Part shown: in pieces, positions 17,301 to 24,666 of the stretch
Layout: each line of letters begins with the position of its first letter
How positions within the stretch are numbered: position 1 is the first letter of the stretch
Program-made: the position numbers and the translations under genes
Notes under the pieces: generated by a model
The model's input: only the letters and a program-made list of their open reading frames with translations
Database searches by the model: none
Told to the model about the DNA's origin: nothing
Origin: Candidatus Binataceae bacterium
Lineage (GTDB): Bacteria > Desulfobacterota > Binatia > Binatales > Binataceae
Assembly (NCBI GenBank): GCA_035308025.1
Contig: DATGHL010000008.1
Location: 1-64,000 of the forward strand
Direction of reading: 5' to 3'
Length of the DNA stretch: 64,000 nt

Positions 17301-17678
17301 GCGAATACGGGACGAGCCGCCGAGGGTCTGAGATTGATCGGAGAGACCTTGGCGACCGTGAGCGGTATTGGGCAGAACTCGACTGAGCCGGAACTGCATC
17401 GGATAAAAGGTGAGCTCCTACTCCTGGAAGATCGCTCCGAGCTTGGGGAGGCAGAGCGTTGTTTTCGAACCGCCATCGAAAAAGCGCAGCGCATTGGCGC
17501 GAAGTCCTGGGAATTGCGTGCGACTACCAGTCTGGCGCAGCTTCTTGGGAAGCACGGCCGTCGCGCCGAGGCGCGTGCGATGCTCGCAGAGATCTACAAC
17601 TGGTTCACCGAGGGCTTCGACACCCTCGATCTCATCGAAGCCAAGGCCCTGCTCGACGAACTCAACCAAGAATCTTGA
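14391..17678 (+). CDS. Zinc ribbon - class III cyclase - AAA ATPase - TPR regulatory protein
   Basis: 1095 residues. Residues 1-24 form a zinc ribbon with two C-x2-C pairs (CQRC, CAEC). Residues about 55-235 are a class III adenylate/guanylate cyclase domain with both metal Asp residues (ALFADLKGST, Asp66; TGDGIFALFG, Asp110). A STAND/AAA-type ATPase follows (P-loop AEAGTGKS near 286-294, Walker B VVVIFEDLHW), then TPR-like helices to the end. This architecture is common in soil bacteria with many cyclases and probably senses a ligand through the TPR part to change cyclic nucleotide output. A fossil of the 3' end of a related gene is at 38583-38642. Confidence 0.85.
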   Translation: MRCQRCGTESAPGKKFCAECGSPLSAAAASTQTAATALQHSDSSEQPDDSALPEGERKIVTALFADLKGSTQLMEDLDPEAAHAIVDPALRIMAEAVQRYGGYVARTTGDGIFALFGAPAAYEDHPQRALYAALQMQQELRADGQRRTAKGLQSLEARVGVHTGEVVAYSVETSGKVEYRLVGHTANLAARLESLAPVGSIATSEYTRQLCEGYFELRELGPVTVKGLSTPIEVYEVTGLGPLRSHFQLAARRGLTKFVGREHELAQMRRALELAIDGQGQIVAVMAEAGTGKSRLFHEFKATIRPTCKVLEAYSVSHGKASAWLPVLELLRGYFGIHDTDDAAARRAKVAAALSALDPALEDTEPYLFGLLGLVEGPDPIAQMDPQIKRQRTLDAIKRIVLRESLQQPVVVIFEDLHWIDAQTQALLDLLADGIARARVLLLVNYRPEYRHEWTNKSYYAQLRLDPLGGAEGAAMLAALLGEGVELDPLKRLIAERTGGNPFFIEEIVQALFDAGALTRNGVVKMTRSLSQLRLPPTVQGMIAARIDRLAAEQKELLQTLAVIGRESPRGLLRQIASLADTQFERTLADLQGDEFIYEQPTTIDVEYIFKHALTQEVAYNSLLIERRKLLHERVGQAIEALFPNQLEDRVTALAHHYSHSDNADKAVEYLGRAGQQAMRRSAHLAAIGNLKLGLEFLATLPETPERDWQELALQAALGPSLMETKGDSTPEVEAVCSRVAELGERIDETQYVFGARGGLFLNRMNRGQFEAAHGIATQLLSLARASDDPDKLLVAHTFMGIILFWTGELTSAHAHFEQAAERFDPPRQRRLIALYGMDIATGCSGYAAWPLWMLGRPDQALHRTRRTLSLAQERGHLSSSAMALHHAAFCHVFRREPRIARELLEAGLALANEHGFGFWTALDNILLGRALAQSSQEPEGIAHMEEGLEAARARGLGLELTYGALAEAYANTGRAAEGLRLIGETLATVSGIGQNSTEPELHRIKGELLLLEDRSELGEAERCFRTAIEKAQRIGAKSWELRATTSLAQLLGKHGRRAEARAMLAEIYNWFTEGFDTLDLIEAKALLDELNQES

Positions 17679-17797
17679 CGCAGCTCCAGGGGGCGGCCGA
17701 GTCCGCGAGGCGCGGTCAAAGTAAAGACTCGCCTGCTCGCTCCGCGCGGCAACTGATCCTGGCCGCGCGTCGCAGACTCCGCCGCCCCCTCGCTCCG

Positions 17798-18925
17798 CTA
17801 GTGCCCGAAGCCGAGCTTGGCCACGATTTCGGCGGCCGTGCGCGCGAGGATCGGAGGCTGGATACCCATCCGGCCGAAGCGCGGATCGTGGGTCTGGCCG
17901 CGCACGAAGCGCACATAAATCTGCTGGACGACGGTCGCGGTCTTCCACAGCCCAAACGCGCGATAGTACGGAGCGTCGCGCACGTCGCGGCCTGAGCGCT
18001 GCCCATAGCGCTCGACCAGCTCATCTCGAGTCATAAATCCGGGCAGCGTCGTATGCGCATGGCCCTCGCTGAGCGCGATGAGATCGGCCGGGTCATCGGC
18101 GTCGCGCCAATAATTCAACGCGACCCCCAAATCGATCAGCGGGTCGCCCAGCGTGGACATCTCCCAATCAAAGACGCCGACCACCGCGCCTGAATTATCG
18201 GGCGCGAACATCACATTGTGCAGATAGAAGTCGTTGTGCATCAGGACCGGCTTCTGCGCTGTCGGCAGGTTATCGAGGAACCACGCGCCGAGCCGGTTCA
18301 TCAACGGCATCTCTTCGGTCTTGGCCTTTTCCCAGCGATCCATCCAACCCGCGATCTGGCGCTTGAGGAAACCGTCGGGACGGCCCAGTCCGGCGAGCCC
18401 GAGCTGCTCGTAATCCACCGCGTGGAGATCGGCCAGCGCGTCGATAAAGCCCTCGGACATCGCGCGGCAGGTCGCCGGATCGGTCTTGATCGCGGGGTCC
18501 AGCGGATGGCGATTCGGCATCGTAAAGCCGGCCTTGCGCTGCATCACGAAGAATGGCGCGCCGATAATCGACACATCGTCGGAGAAGAGAATCGCGCGCG
18601 GCGCCTGTTTGAAGCCCTCCCACAGCCGCGACAGCACGCGATACTCGCGCGCCATGTCGTGACCGCCGGGCGGCAGCGGTCCGAAGGGCGGGCGGCGCAC
18701 AACCCATTCCTGAACGACCCCTTCGCGATCGTCGCCGAAGCGTAACAGATAGGTGAGGTTCGAGTGGCCGCCGTGAAACTGCTTCACCACCAGCGGCTGC
18801 TCGGCGCCGGGCACCCGATGCTCCCGCAGGTAGTCCACCAGCCGGCGCCAATCGAGCTGCTCTTCTTCGCGCACTTCGCCAAATTCGGGAAGCGGCTGAG
18901 TCAAGTCTTCTACGTGGTCTGCCAT
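17798..18925 (-). CDS. Aminoglycoside-phosphotransferase-fold kinase (ACAD10/11 N-terminal-like)
   Basis: 375 residues. The APH fold is shown by VKQFHGGHSNLTYLLRFGD (nucleotide loop), KPVLMHNDFYLHNVMF (catalytic H-N-D) and VGVFDWEMSTLGDPLIDLGV (metal Asp). Close relatives are the N-terminal domains of ACAD10/ACAD11, where the kinase phosphorylates 4-hydroxyacyl-CoA before a dehydrogenase domain acts. Here the acyl-CoA dehydrogenase is the separate gene 54 bp upstream on the same strand, a split version of that fusion. Aminoglycoside resistance is unlikely. A role in hydroxy-fatty-acid breakdown is inferred. Confidence 0.8.
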   Translation of the reverse strand: MADHVEDLTQPLPEFGEVREEEQLDWRRLVDYLREHRVPGAEQPLVVKQFHGGHSNLTYLLRFGDDREGVVQEWVVRRPPFGPLPPGGHDMAREYRVLSRLWEGFKQAPRAILFSDDVSIIGAPFFVMQRKAGFTMPNRHPLDPAIKTDPATCRAMSEGFIDALADLHAVDYEQLGLAGLGRPDGFLKRQIAGWMDRWEKAKTEEMPLMNRLGAWFLDNLPTAQKPVLMHNDFYLHNVMFAPDNSGAVVGVFDWEMSTLGDPLIDLGVALNYWRDADDPADLIALSEGHAHTTLPGFMTRDELVERYGQRSGRDVRDAPYYRAFGLWKTATVVQQIYVRFVRGQTHDPRFGRMGIQPPILARTAAEIVAKLGFGH

Positions 18926-18979
18926 GCTTGAAGCAGATAGCGCCAGGTGAACTGCCGGATCAAGGCCGCCCGCTGCGAC

Positions 18980-20176
18980 TCACTTCCACTTGCGGCATTC
19001 GCGCCGCGCGATCTGCATCCGATGGACCTCGTCGGGACCGTCGACGATCCGCATCGCACGATTCTCGCGCCAAAAGCGCGCGATCGGCGTGTCGTCGCTG
19101 ACGCCAAGCGCGCCGTGCAACTGGATCGCGCGGTCGAGCACGCTCATCACCATGTTCGCCGCCTGCACCTTAATCATCGCGATCTCCTGCCGCGCCTCGC
19201 GCTTGCCCGCGGTGTCGATCTTCCACGCCGCCTGCATCACGGCCAGGCGGGTCGAATCGATCTCGATCCGCGAATCGGCGATCCATTGCTGGACGTTAGC
19301 CTTGTCGGCCAGCAGGCTGCCGTGAGTGAAGCGGGTGTTGGCGCGTTTGCACATCAGTTCGAGCGCGCGTTCGGCGACTCCGATATTGCGCATGCAGTGA
19401 TGAATCCGCCCCGGGCCCAGCCGCGCCTGCGCGATCGCAAAGCCGTCGCCTTCGCGCCCGAGCAGATTGGTCACCGGCACCTTGCAATCCTGATAGAGGA
19501 TCTCGCAGTGACCACCGCCCCCCGCATGACCCATCACCGAGACCGGCCGCACCAGGTTAAATCCCGGTGTGTCGGTCGGCACGATCATCATGCTGGCGCG
19601 CTTGTGCGCTTCCGCGTTGGGGTCGGTGACGACCATCGCGATCGCGAAGCCCGCGCCGATCGCCCCCGAGGTGAACCACTTATGCCCGTTGATACTGTAG
19701 TAGTCGCCCGCGCGCGTCGCCCGCGTCGCCAGATGGGTCGGGTCCGAGCCCGGCGTCTCCGGTTCGGTCATCGAGAAGCAGGTGCGCATCTCGCCTTCGA
19801 GGCAGGGCGCGAGCCATCGTTTCTTTTGCTCAGCTGTGCCGAAGTCCGCGAGGACCTCCATGTTGCCGGTATCGGGGGCCTGGCAGTTGAAGGCGCGCGA
19901 GCCGATTGGGCTGCGGCCCATGATCTCTGAGAGCGGCGCGTATTCGGCCACTTTGAGGCCGCGTCCATGCTCCTCGTCGGGCATGAAGAGATTCCACAAG
20001 CCGGCAGACTTGGCCTTGCGCCGCACCGCCTTGAGGCTCTCGGGCTCGAGATGCTCCTTGCCGTGCGTGTTCATCTCTTCCTCGACCGCCTTCTCGATCG
20101 GGTAGACATTCTCGTGCATAAAGGCGGTGACTTGCCGCTGAAAGTCTTTGACCTTGGGAGAAAGTTCAAAATCCAC
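18980..20176 (-). CDS. Acyl-CoA dehydrogenase family protein
   Basis: 398 residues from GTG 20176, preferred to ATG 20212 because GAGGA lies 7 bp upstream and the homologous part begins DFELSPKVKDFQ. It is an FAD flavoprotein that desaturates acyl-CoA. Seen are FSMTEPETPGSDPTHLATRA (FAD and substrate loop), YYSINGHKWFTSGAIGAGFA in the middle domain, and the C-terminal IARFWRENRAMRIVDGPDEV-HR element that binds FAD across the dimer. It shares an operon with the APH-type kinase and resembles the dehydrogenase half of ACAD10/11. Electrons should go to an electron-transfer flavoprotein encoded elsewhere. Confidence 0.85.
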   Translation of the reverse strand: MDFELSPKVKDFQRQVTAFMHENVYPIEKAVEEEMNTHGKEHLEPESLKAVRRKAKSAGLWNLFMPDEEHGRGLKVAEYAPLSEIMGRSPIGSRAFNCQAPDTGNMEVLADFGTAEQKKRWLAPCLEGEMRTCFSMTEPETPGSDPTHLATRATRAGDYYSINGHKWFTSGAIGAGFAIAMVVTDPNAEAHKRASMMIVPTDTPGFNLVRPVSVMGHAGGGGHCEILYQDCKVPVTNLLGREGDGFAIAQARLGPGRIHHCMRNIGVAERALELMCKRANTRFTHGSLLADKANVQQWIADSRIEIDSTRLAVMQAAWKIDTAGKREARQEIAMIKVQAANMVMSVLDRAIQLHGALGVSDDTPIARFWRENRAMRIVDGPDEVHRMQIARRECRKWK

Positions 20177-20336
20177 TATGGTTCCTCGGGAGCGCGAGCA
20201 GTCTCGCGGCACAATTACAGAAAAGCGCTTCCGCGTTCAAACTGACGCCAGCCGGCATAAGCCCGATTTGACGAGCGGACCGCAGATTGACTAGATCAGG
20301 TCTTCAATTCCCAGCGCCCTCGAGGAGCTAACAACG

Positions 20337-21035
20337 ATGGAATTCAATCGGCCCCAGGTGGACGTCGGTATTTTCACCCAAAGAATCGACGCGATGAAGG
20401 CCTTCTATGGCGACAACCTCGGCCTGCAATTCGAATCGGTATTGCCGGTCGGCGGCGGCTTCACGCAGCATCGCTATATCGCCAACGGTTCGATCATCAA
20501 GCTGATGGAGTCGCGCGAGCCGCTGCCGCGCCGTCATCCGGGCGGCTACGAGACGCTGGTAATAGCCACTGACGGCGTTTCTCAACCGGAGGCGATTAAT
20601 GACCCGGACGGCAATACGATCGAGCTCGTGCCGCGCGGTCATCCCGGCATCACTCAGCAGATCGGCGTCAGGCTAGGGGTTAGTGACGTTGATCTGTTCG
20701 ATGAATTTTATTCCAAAGCCGTTGAAGCCAAGCTGCTTGGGAACCATCGCTATCAGATCGGTGAAACCATTTTTGCTACTTTCCGACATCCGCTCGCGCG
20801 TCAGACCAAGCCGGCGCCGATGGCGAACCTGCTCGACGTCGTCAAATCGATGGCCGCGCTCGGGATTCGCTACGTGACCCTGCAGGTCAAGAACTGCGAC
20901 GCGGCCTTTGCGGCTCTGACCGCGGCGGGCGCCAATGTCGGCGTCGCGCCGGCTAATTTCGGCGATGTGGCGCGGGCGGCTTTCGTGCGCGATCCTGACG
21001 GCAACTACATCGAACTCGCGCAGCGCCCGATCTAG
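20337..21035 (+). CDS. VOC-superfamily protein with two glyoxalase-like modules
   Basis: 232 residues. Two paired betaalphabetabetabeta modules are visible: residues about 5-110 (VGIFTQRIDAMKAFYGDNLG ... INDPDGNTIELV) and about 117-230 (RLGVSDVDLFDEFYSKA ... FVRDPDGNYIELAQ). Each ends in DPDGNxIEL, where the Glu is a likely metal ligand. The family includes extradiol dioxygenases, glyoxalases and epimerases, so the reaction cannot be set. It stands alone, diverging from the acyl-CoA dehydrogenase gene, with AGGAG about 10 bp before the ATG. Confidence 0.75.
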   Translation: MEFNRPQVDVGIFTQRIDAMKAFYGDNLGLQFESVLPVGGGFTQHRYIANGSIIKLMESREPLPRRHPGGYETLVIATDGVSQPEAINDPDGNTIELVPRGHPGITQQIGVRLGVSDVDLFDEFYSKAVEAKLLGNHRYQIGETIFATFRHPLARQTKPAPMANLLDVVKSMAALGIRYVTLQVKNCDAAFAALTAAGANVGVAPANFGDVARAAFVRDPDGNYIELAQRPI

Positions 21036-21065
21036 AAAGCCGCAGTCAGTCCGCGGCGCCGCGAC

Positions 21066-22274
21066 TTACGCCCAGCGCGAGCGCGGACGGTTTCTCGTCG
21101 AGCGCCCATGGCCCGAACGAAACAACACCACCGGCTTGGGCGCGGTGATCTCAGGCTGCGTGAAGCCCTCGACGATCTCCCGTTCGAGCGTGATTCCGAG
21201 CGTGCGCTCGATCCGCCCCAGCGACAGGCGCTCCTCGGGAGTAACCAGACTGATCGCATGGCCCTCGCGGCCGGCGCGCGCCGTCCGCCCGATCCGATGG
21301 ATATAATTCTCGGGCTCGTCGGGCAGATCGTAGTTGATAATGTGCGAGACTCCCGGAATATCGAGACCGCGCGCGGCCACATCCGTCGCCACCAGGATCC
21401 GATACGCCCGCCGCCGGAAGCCCGCGAGGGCTGCCGTGCGCTGGCTCTGCGATAGATCGCCGTGAATCGCGATCGCCTTGGCGCCGCTGCGCTTGAGCGC
21501 CGCCGCCACCCGATCAGTGCGGCTCTTCGTGCGCGCGAAGACAATCGCGCTCTCGACTTCGGGACGCCGCAGAAGCGCGAATAGAAGCGCCTGCTTGTCC
21601 GCCTGCGCTACCGTGCACAGCGTCTGTACGATCGCCGCCGGCGGCGCCGCCTTGTCGCCGATATTCACCCGTTGCGGCTGATGCAGGAACTCGCGCGCAA
21701 TTCCGCTCGCTTCCGTCCCCATCGTCGCCGAGAACATCAGGGTCTGGCGCTTGGCCGGCGCCAGCTTCATGATTTTCCGTACCTGCGGCATAAAGCCCAT
21801 GTCGAGCAGCCGGTCAGCCTCGTCGATCACCACTGCAGTCAGATGGTTGAGCTTGACGTAGCCGCGCTCGAGATGGTCAAGCAGCCGCCCCGGACAGGCA
21901 ATCAGGACCTGTGCGCCGGCGTGGATTTCGTCGATCTGACGGCGCATCGATTCGCCGCCGACTATCACTGCGGCGCGCATACCGGTATGGCGTGCGAGGA
22001 TTTGGAACTCGCGGCCAACCTGAGCAGCCAGCTCGCGGGTCGGTTCGATCACCAGCATCGAGGCCGGTCGGGCGCCCTCGCGATGCATTCGATCGATAAG
22101 AGGGATCAGGAACGCGGCGGTCTTGCCACTGCCGGTCTCGGCGGTAGCAATCACATCGACGCCGCTCTGGATCAGCGGAATGGCGCCGGTCTGAATCGGG
22201 GTGGCCACCGAATGGCCGCGGTCGCGAATTGAGCGATTGAGTTCGGGCGAAAGGGTAAAAGCAGTGAACGACAA
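21066..22274 (-). CDS. DEAD-box ATP-dependent RNA helicase (RhlE-like)
   Basis: 402 residues with every DEAD-box motif in order: Q motif (ATPIQTGAIP), I AETGSGKT, Ia PTRELAAQ, Ib CPGRLLDHL, II VIDEADRLLDMGF, III SATM, IV ARTKSRTDR, V ATDVAARGLDIPGV, VI YIHRIGRTARAGREG. The short basic C-terminal tail (HGRSTRNRPRSRWA) fits the RhlE group. It unwinds short RNA duplexes in the cytoplasm, for ribosome assembly or RNA decay, often in the cold. It is divergent from the monooxygenase operon, with 248 bp between them. Confidence 0.92.
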   Translation of the reverse strand: MSFTAFTLSPELNRSIRDRGHSVATPIQTGAIPLIQSGVDVIATAETGSGKTAAFLIPLIDRMHREGARPASMLVIEPTRELAAQVGREFQILARHTGMRAAVIVGGESMRRQIDEIHAGAQVLIACPGRLLDHLERGYVKLNHLTAVVIDEADRLLDMGFMPQVRKIMKLAPAKRQTLMFSATMGTEASGIAREFLHQPQRVNIGDKAAPPAAIVQTLCTVAQADKQALLFALLRRPEVESAIVFARTKSRTDRVAAALKRSGAKAIAIHGDLSQSQRTAALAGFRRRAYRILVATDVAARGLDIPGVSHIINYDLPDEPENYIHRIGRTARAGREGHAISLVTPEERLSLGRIERTLGITLEREIVEGFTQPEITAPKPVVLFRSGHGRSTRNRPRSRWA

Positions 22275-22459
22275 GCGAATCCTTTTGGTTGGTCAGCCGG
22301 GATGCGGCGTCAGGGCTGGGTGATTTTTCGGAGTGAAGGCGGCGCAAACTGCGCCGTAATAAGTCCGGGCCATAGATGAAGTTAACCGAAGGTTATACGA
22401 ACGGCGCACACCGCGCAATCCGCCCCGACGCCAAGTATCCCGAGAACCTAGGCCGATGG

Positions 22460-22487
22460 TTGACGCCCGGACGGAATCAGCTATAAC
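22460..22487 (+). promoter_or_regulatory. Sigma70-type promoter of the monooxygenase operon
   Basis: TTGACG (22460-22465), a 16-bp spacer, then TATAAC (22482-22487). Transcription would start near 22494, giving a leader of about 29 bases with GAGGAGAG at 22509-22516 before the pmoC ATG. The boxes differ from consensus by one base each. It lies in the divergent gap with the helicase gene. Confidence 0.65.
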
Positions 22488-22522
22488 CGTTGAAGGAATA
22501 TCCGGGTTGAGGAGAGACTGCC

Positions 22523-23341
22523 ATGGCAATCAAAGGTTCCGTTGCCGAAGTTAGCCGGCTTGCGGGTCGCGCGCCGACCGACTGGATGGGCGGCTGGCGA
22601 ACGCTGTTCATCGGCTGCGCCGCTTTGCTCGCGTGCAATCTGTTTCTATGGATCTGGGATTACAAATTCGCCCTGACCGTCGGCCTCGATTCCAGCACTC
22701 ACGCCTTCACGACGCACTACCGCGCGCTCTTCTGGGGCGAGCTCCTGTCGCTCGGCGCCCTTACCGGCGTCTGGTACGGATGGCTGATGCGCACCGGACG
22801 CGCCCTCGAGGGCCAGCCGATTGCCCCGGCCGAGGAAGTCCGGCGCATCGCCGTGCTCTGGGGTATCATTGGCGCAACCAGCCTCTCGTTATACATCGAG
22901 GCGAGCTTCTGGCCTGAATGGGACGGCGCCTGGCATCAGACCATGGTGCGCGATACCGCACTGACGCCGACTCACATCCCGATGTTCTACTTCTTCTTCC
23001 CGCTCTCGATCATTCTTGCCCTCGGCGCCTACCTCTACGGTACCTATCGGATCCCCGCGCTTTATGCTTGGAAGAAGGGCTTTCCGTGGTCATTCTTTCT
23101 TCTCATCACCGCCGCCGTGCTCGAGACCGTGCAGGTCGCCTTCAACGAATGGGGTCACAGCCTGTGGCTCTCCGAAGAGTTTTTCTCGGTGCCTTTTCAT
23201 TGGCCATTCGTGACGTACGGATGGCTCGCCAGCGGGATGTTCGCAGTCTGGGGCGAGACTATCATCCGGTTGTTCGGCATCGAAAAAGAGGCGCGCACCG
23301 TCGAGATTCCGGCGCAAACCGCGGCTGCCGGCGGCCGTTAG
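22523..23341 (+). CDS. pmoC: Copper membrane monooxygenase subunit C
   Basis: 272 residues, about six transmembrane helices. It is the PmoC/AmoC subunit of the three-part copper monooxygenase, located in the cytoplasmic membrane. The CuC ligand set of particulate methane monooxygenase is kept as D-x3-H-x12-H (Asp134, His138, His151, in PEWDGAWHQ and TPTHIPMFYF), and the CuD set as N-x3-H-x13-H (Asn208, His212, His226, in FNEWGHSLW and PFHWPF). Both are thought to lie at or near the oxygen-activating centre. It is first in the operon, with a good promoter and ribosome-binding site. Whether the substrate is methane, another alkane or ammonia cannot be read from PmoC. Confidence 0.95.
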   Translation: MAIKGSVAEVSRLAGRAPTDWMGGWRTLFIGCAALLACNLFLWIWDYKFALTVGLDSSTHAFTTHYRALFWGELLSLGALTGVWYGWLMRTGRALEGQPIAPAEEVRRIAVLWGIIGATSLSLYIEASFWPEWDGAWHQTMVRDTALTPTHIPMFYFFFPLSIILALGAYLYGTYRIPALYAWKKGFPWSFFLLITAAVLETVQVAFNEWGHSLWLSEEFFSVPFHWPFVTYGWLASGMFAVWGETIIRLFGIEKEARTVEIPAQTAAAGGR

Positions 23342-23398
23342 ACTGAACTACTACTAATCAGACTGCGACCAGCGCGAGACCGGGGAGACAGGGAAAGT

Positions 23399-24193
23399 AT
23401 GGCGGCGACGACGACCACTGGAATGACGGCGGCGGAAAAAGCCAAGCGGCTCGAACTGCGCGATCTGCTTAACGCTAAATACCAATGGATCGATCGCACT
23501 TGGGACGCGGTTTTCTGGCTCACCGCTATCTTCGTCGTCGGCGGGGCCGCCGACATCACGAAACTGCTCTTCGCCGGCGACTGGGATTTCTGGACTGACT
23601 GGAAAGACCCGCAATGGTGGCCGGTCGTCACCGCCTTCGCCACGATCATCATTCCCTCGGCGCTGCAATGGATTCAGTGGGTGGCCTGGCGCTTCCCCAC
23701 CGGAGCGACCTACACCTGCACCTGCCTGTTCCTCGCGAGCTGGATCGGGCGTTGGTTCCAGTGGCACATCGCCGAGTCCTATCCGATCAACTTTGTCTGG
23801 CCGATCTCGACCATTCCGGCAGCGATAATCCTCGATTGGCTGCTGATGAAGACGCGCAGCTTCCTCCTCACCTCGCTGATCGGCGGTCCGGTTTGGGCCG
23901 TAATGATATGGGGCTTCAACTACATACCGCTTGCCCCATACCTTCAGCCGGTGCAATTCATGCATCATGTTCTGACGGTGTCTGACGTGCAGGGCATCGC
24001 CTACATCCGCTCGCAGACCCCCGAGTACATGCGTCATATCGAGCGCGGCGCCCTGCGCAGCTTCCTCGGCGAGACTCAGTATGTCTCGCTGGTCTTTGGG
24101 GGCTCGCTCGCGATGCTCGGTTATTGGGTCGGACAGCTTATCGGGCGCTACCTCGCGGTCTGGCCCATCGGCAAATACATCAAGACTTATTGA
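23399..24193 (+). CDS. pmoA: Copper membrane monooxygenase subunit A
   Basis: 264 residues, almost wholly membrane-embedded (six to seven helices). GDWDFWTDWKDPQWWP (60-75) is the PmoA/AmoA signature; its codons at 23576-23593 match the classic A189 forward-primer site except for one base. Also present are FPTGATYTCTCLFLASW and YMRHIERGALRSFLGETQY. In canonical PmoA the last motif continues GHTT, so the E in GETQ is a difference from methanotroph sequences. It follows pmoC by 57 bp. The sequence looks divergent from type I/II methanotroph PmoA, nearer hydrocarbon-monooxygenase or upland-soil lineages; only a tree can settle this. Confidence 0.95.
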   Translation: MAATTTTGMTAAEKAKRLELRDLLNAKYQWIDRTWDAVFWLTAIFVVGGAADITKLLFAGDWDFWTDWKDPQWWPVVTAFATIIIPSALQWIQWVAWRFPTGATYTCTCLFLASWIGRWFQWHIAESYPINFVWPISTIPAAIILDWLLMKTRSFLLTSLIGGPVWAVMIWGFNYIPLAPYLQPVQFMHHVLTVSDVQGIAYIRSQTPEYMRHIERGALRSFLGETQYVSLVFGGSLAMLGYWVGQLIGRYLAVWPIGKYIKTY

Positions 24194-24248
24194 GCACGGT
24201 CACGATTATAGAGTTCGCTGGTTAGGCCAGGTTTGAGCGCAAGTTCGG

Positions 24249-24295
24249 GGACAATTTTGGAGCACAATTTCTAGGACGATTCTCAAGGACAATTT
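24249..24295 (+). repeat. Four imperfect 13-bp repeats in the pmoA-ORF78 gap
   Basis: GGACAATTT-like units start at 24249, 24262, 24274 and 24287 (GGACAATTTT, GCACAATTTC, GGACGATTCT, GGACAATTTC) with a period of 12-13 bp. The last carries the AAGGA ribosome-binding site of the small gene at 24298. The A/T-rich units stand out from the GC-rich surroundings and could bind a regulator or affect mRNA processing. Confidence 0.5.
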
Positions 24296-24297
24296 CG

Positions 24298-24534
24298 ATG
24301 TTCACCAAAAATAGAATGCTGCGCAGTCTCGTTATCGTCGCAACTTGGATTCCGCTCGCCGCCGGCGTTGCCCACGCCCACGGCGGCATGGCTGGGCCGG
24401 ACGAGATGGGCCCGCCGGTCGGCACTGCGATCGCGATCGGCCTCGCCTGCTACTACCTGATTACTTTATGGCCGCGCCGCGGCGAGAACGACGGGCGTAA
24501 ATCGACCACCCGCGCATCCGAACGCGGCCGATAG
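24298..24534 (+). CDS. Small secreted or membrane protein with predicted N-terminal His, between pmoA and pmoB
   Basis: 78 residues. Signal peptide 1-27 ends AHA, so the predicted mature protein starts HGGMAGPDEM with a free N-terminal His28. One transmembrane helix (about 43-58, GTAIAIGLACYYLITLW) and a basic tail (WPRRGENDGRK) follow, giving a periplasmic N-terminus and cytoplasmic tail. PmoB of the same operon also matures to an N-terminal HG, which binds copper there. An analogous copper-holding or assembly role is possible but unproven. It is not PmoD-like in length or motif. AAGGA lies 9 bp before the ATG. Confidence 0.7.
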   Translation: MFTKNRMLRSLVIVATWIPLAAGVAHAHGGMAGPDEMGPPVGTAIAIGLACYYLITLWPRRGENDGRKSTTRASERGR

Positions 24535-24666
24535 GCGCTGCGGGTAAATTCGCTGGGGGCTTAGAGGCTGCGGGTCAGAAACTACTCTCTCCCGCTCTAT
24601 TTTAAGAGGGGCTGCGGGAAAGTCCGGCGAATCTGTCTGCCGCCAGAATTCACTTAAGGGGTCAGC

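Noticed and set aside
17798..18925. Aminoglycoside resistance gene
   Set aside because: The APH fold is shared by many kinases; its neighbour and motifs point to the ACAD10/11-type group.
18947..19930. 327-codon plus-strand frame opposite the acyl-CoA dehydrogenase
   Set aside because: Arg/His/Ala-rich shadow of the well-supported minus-strand dehydrogenase.
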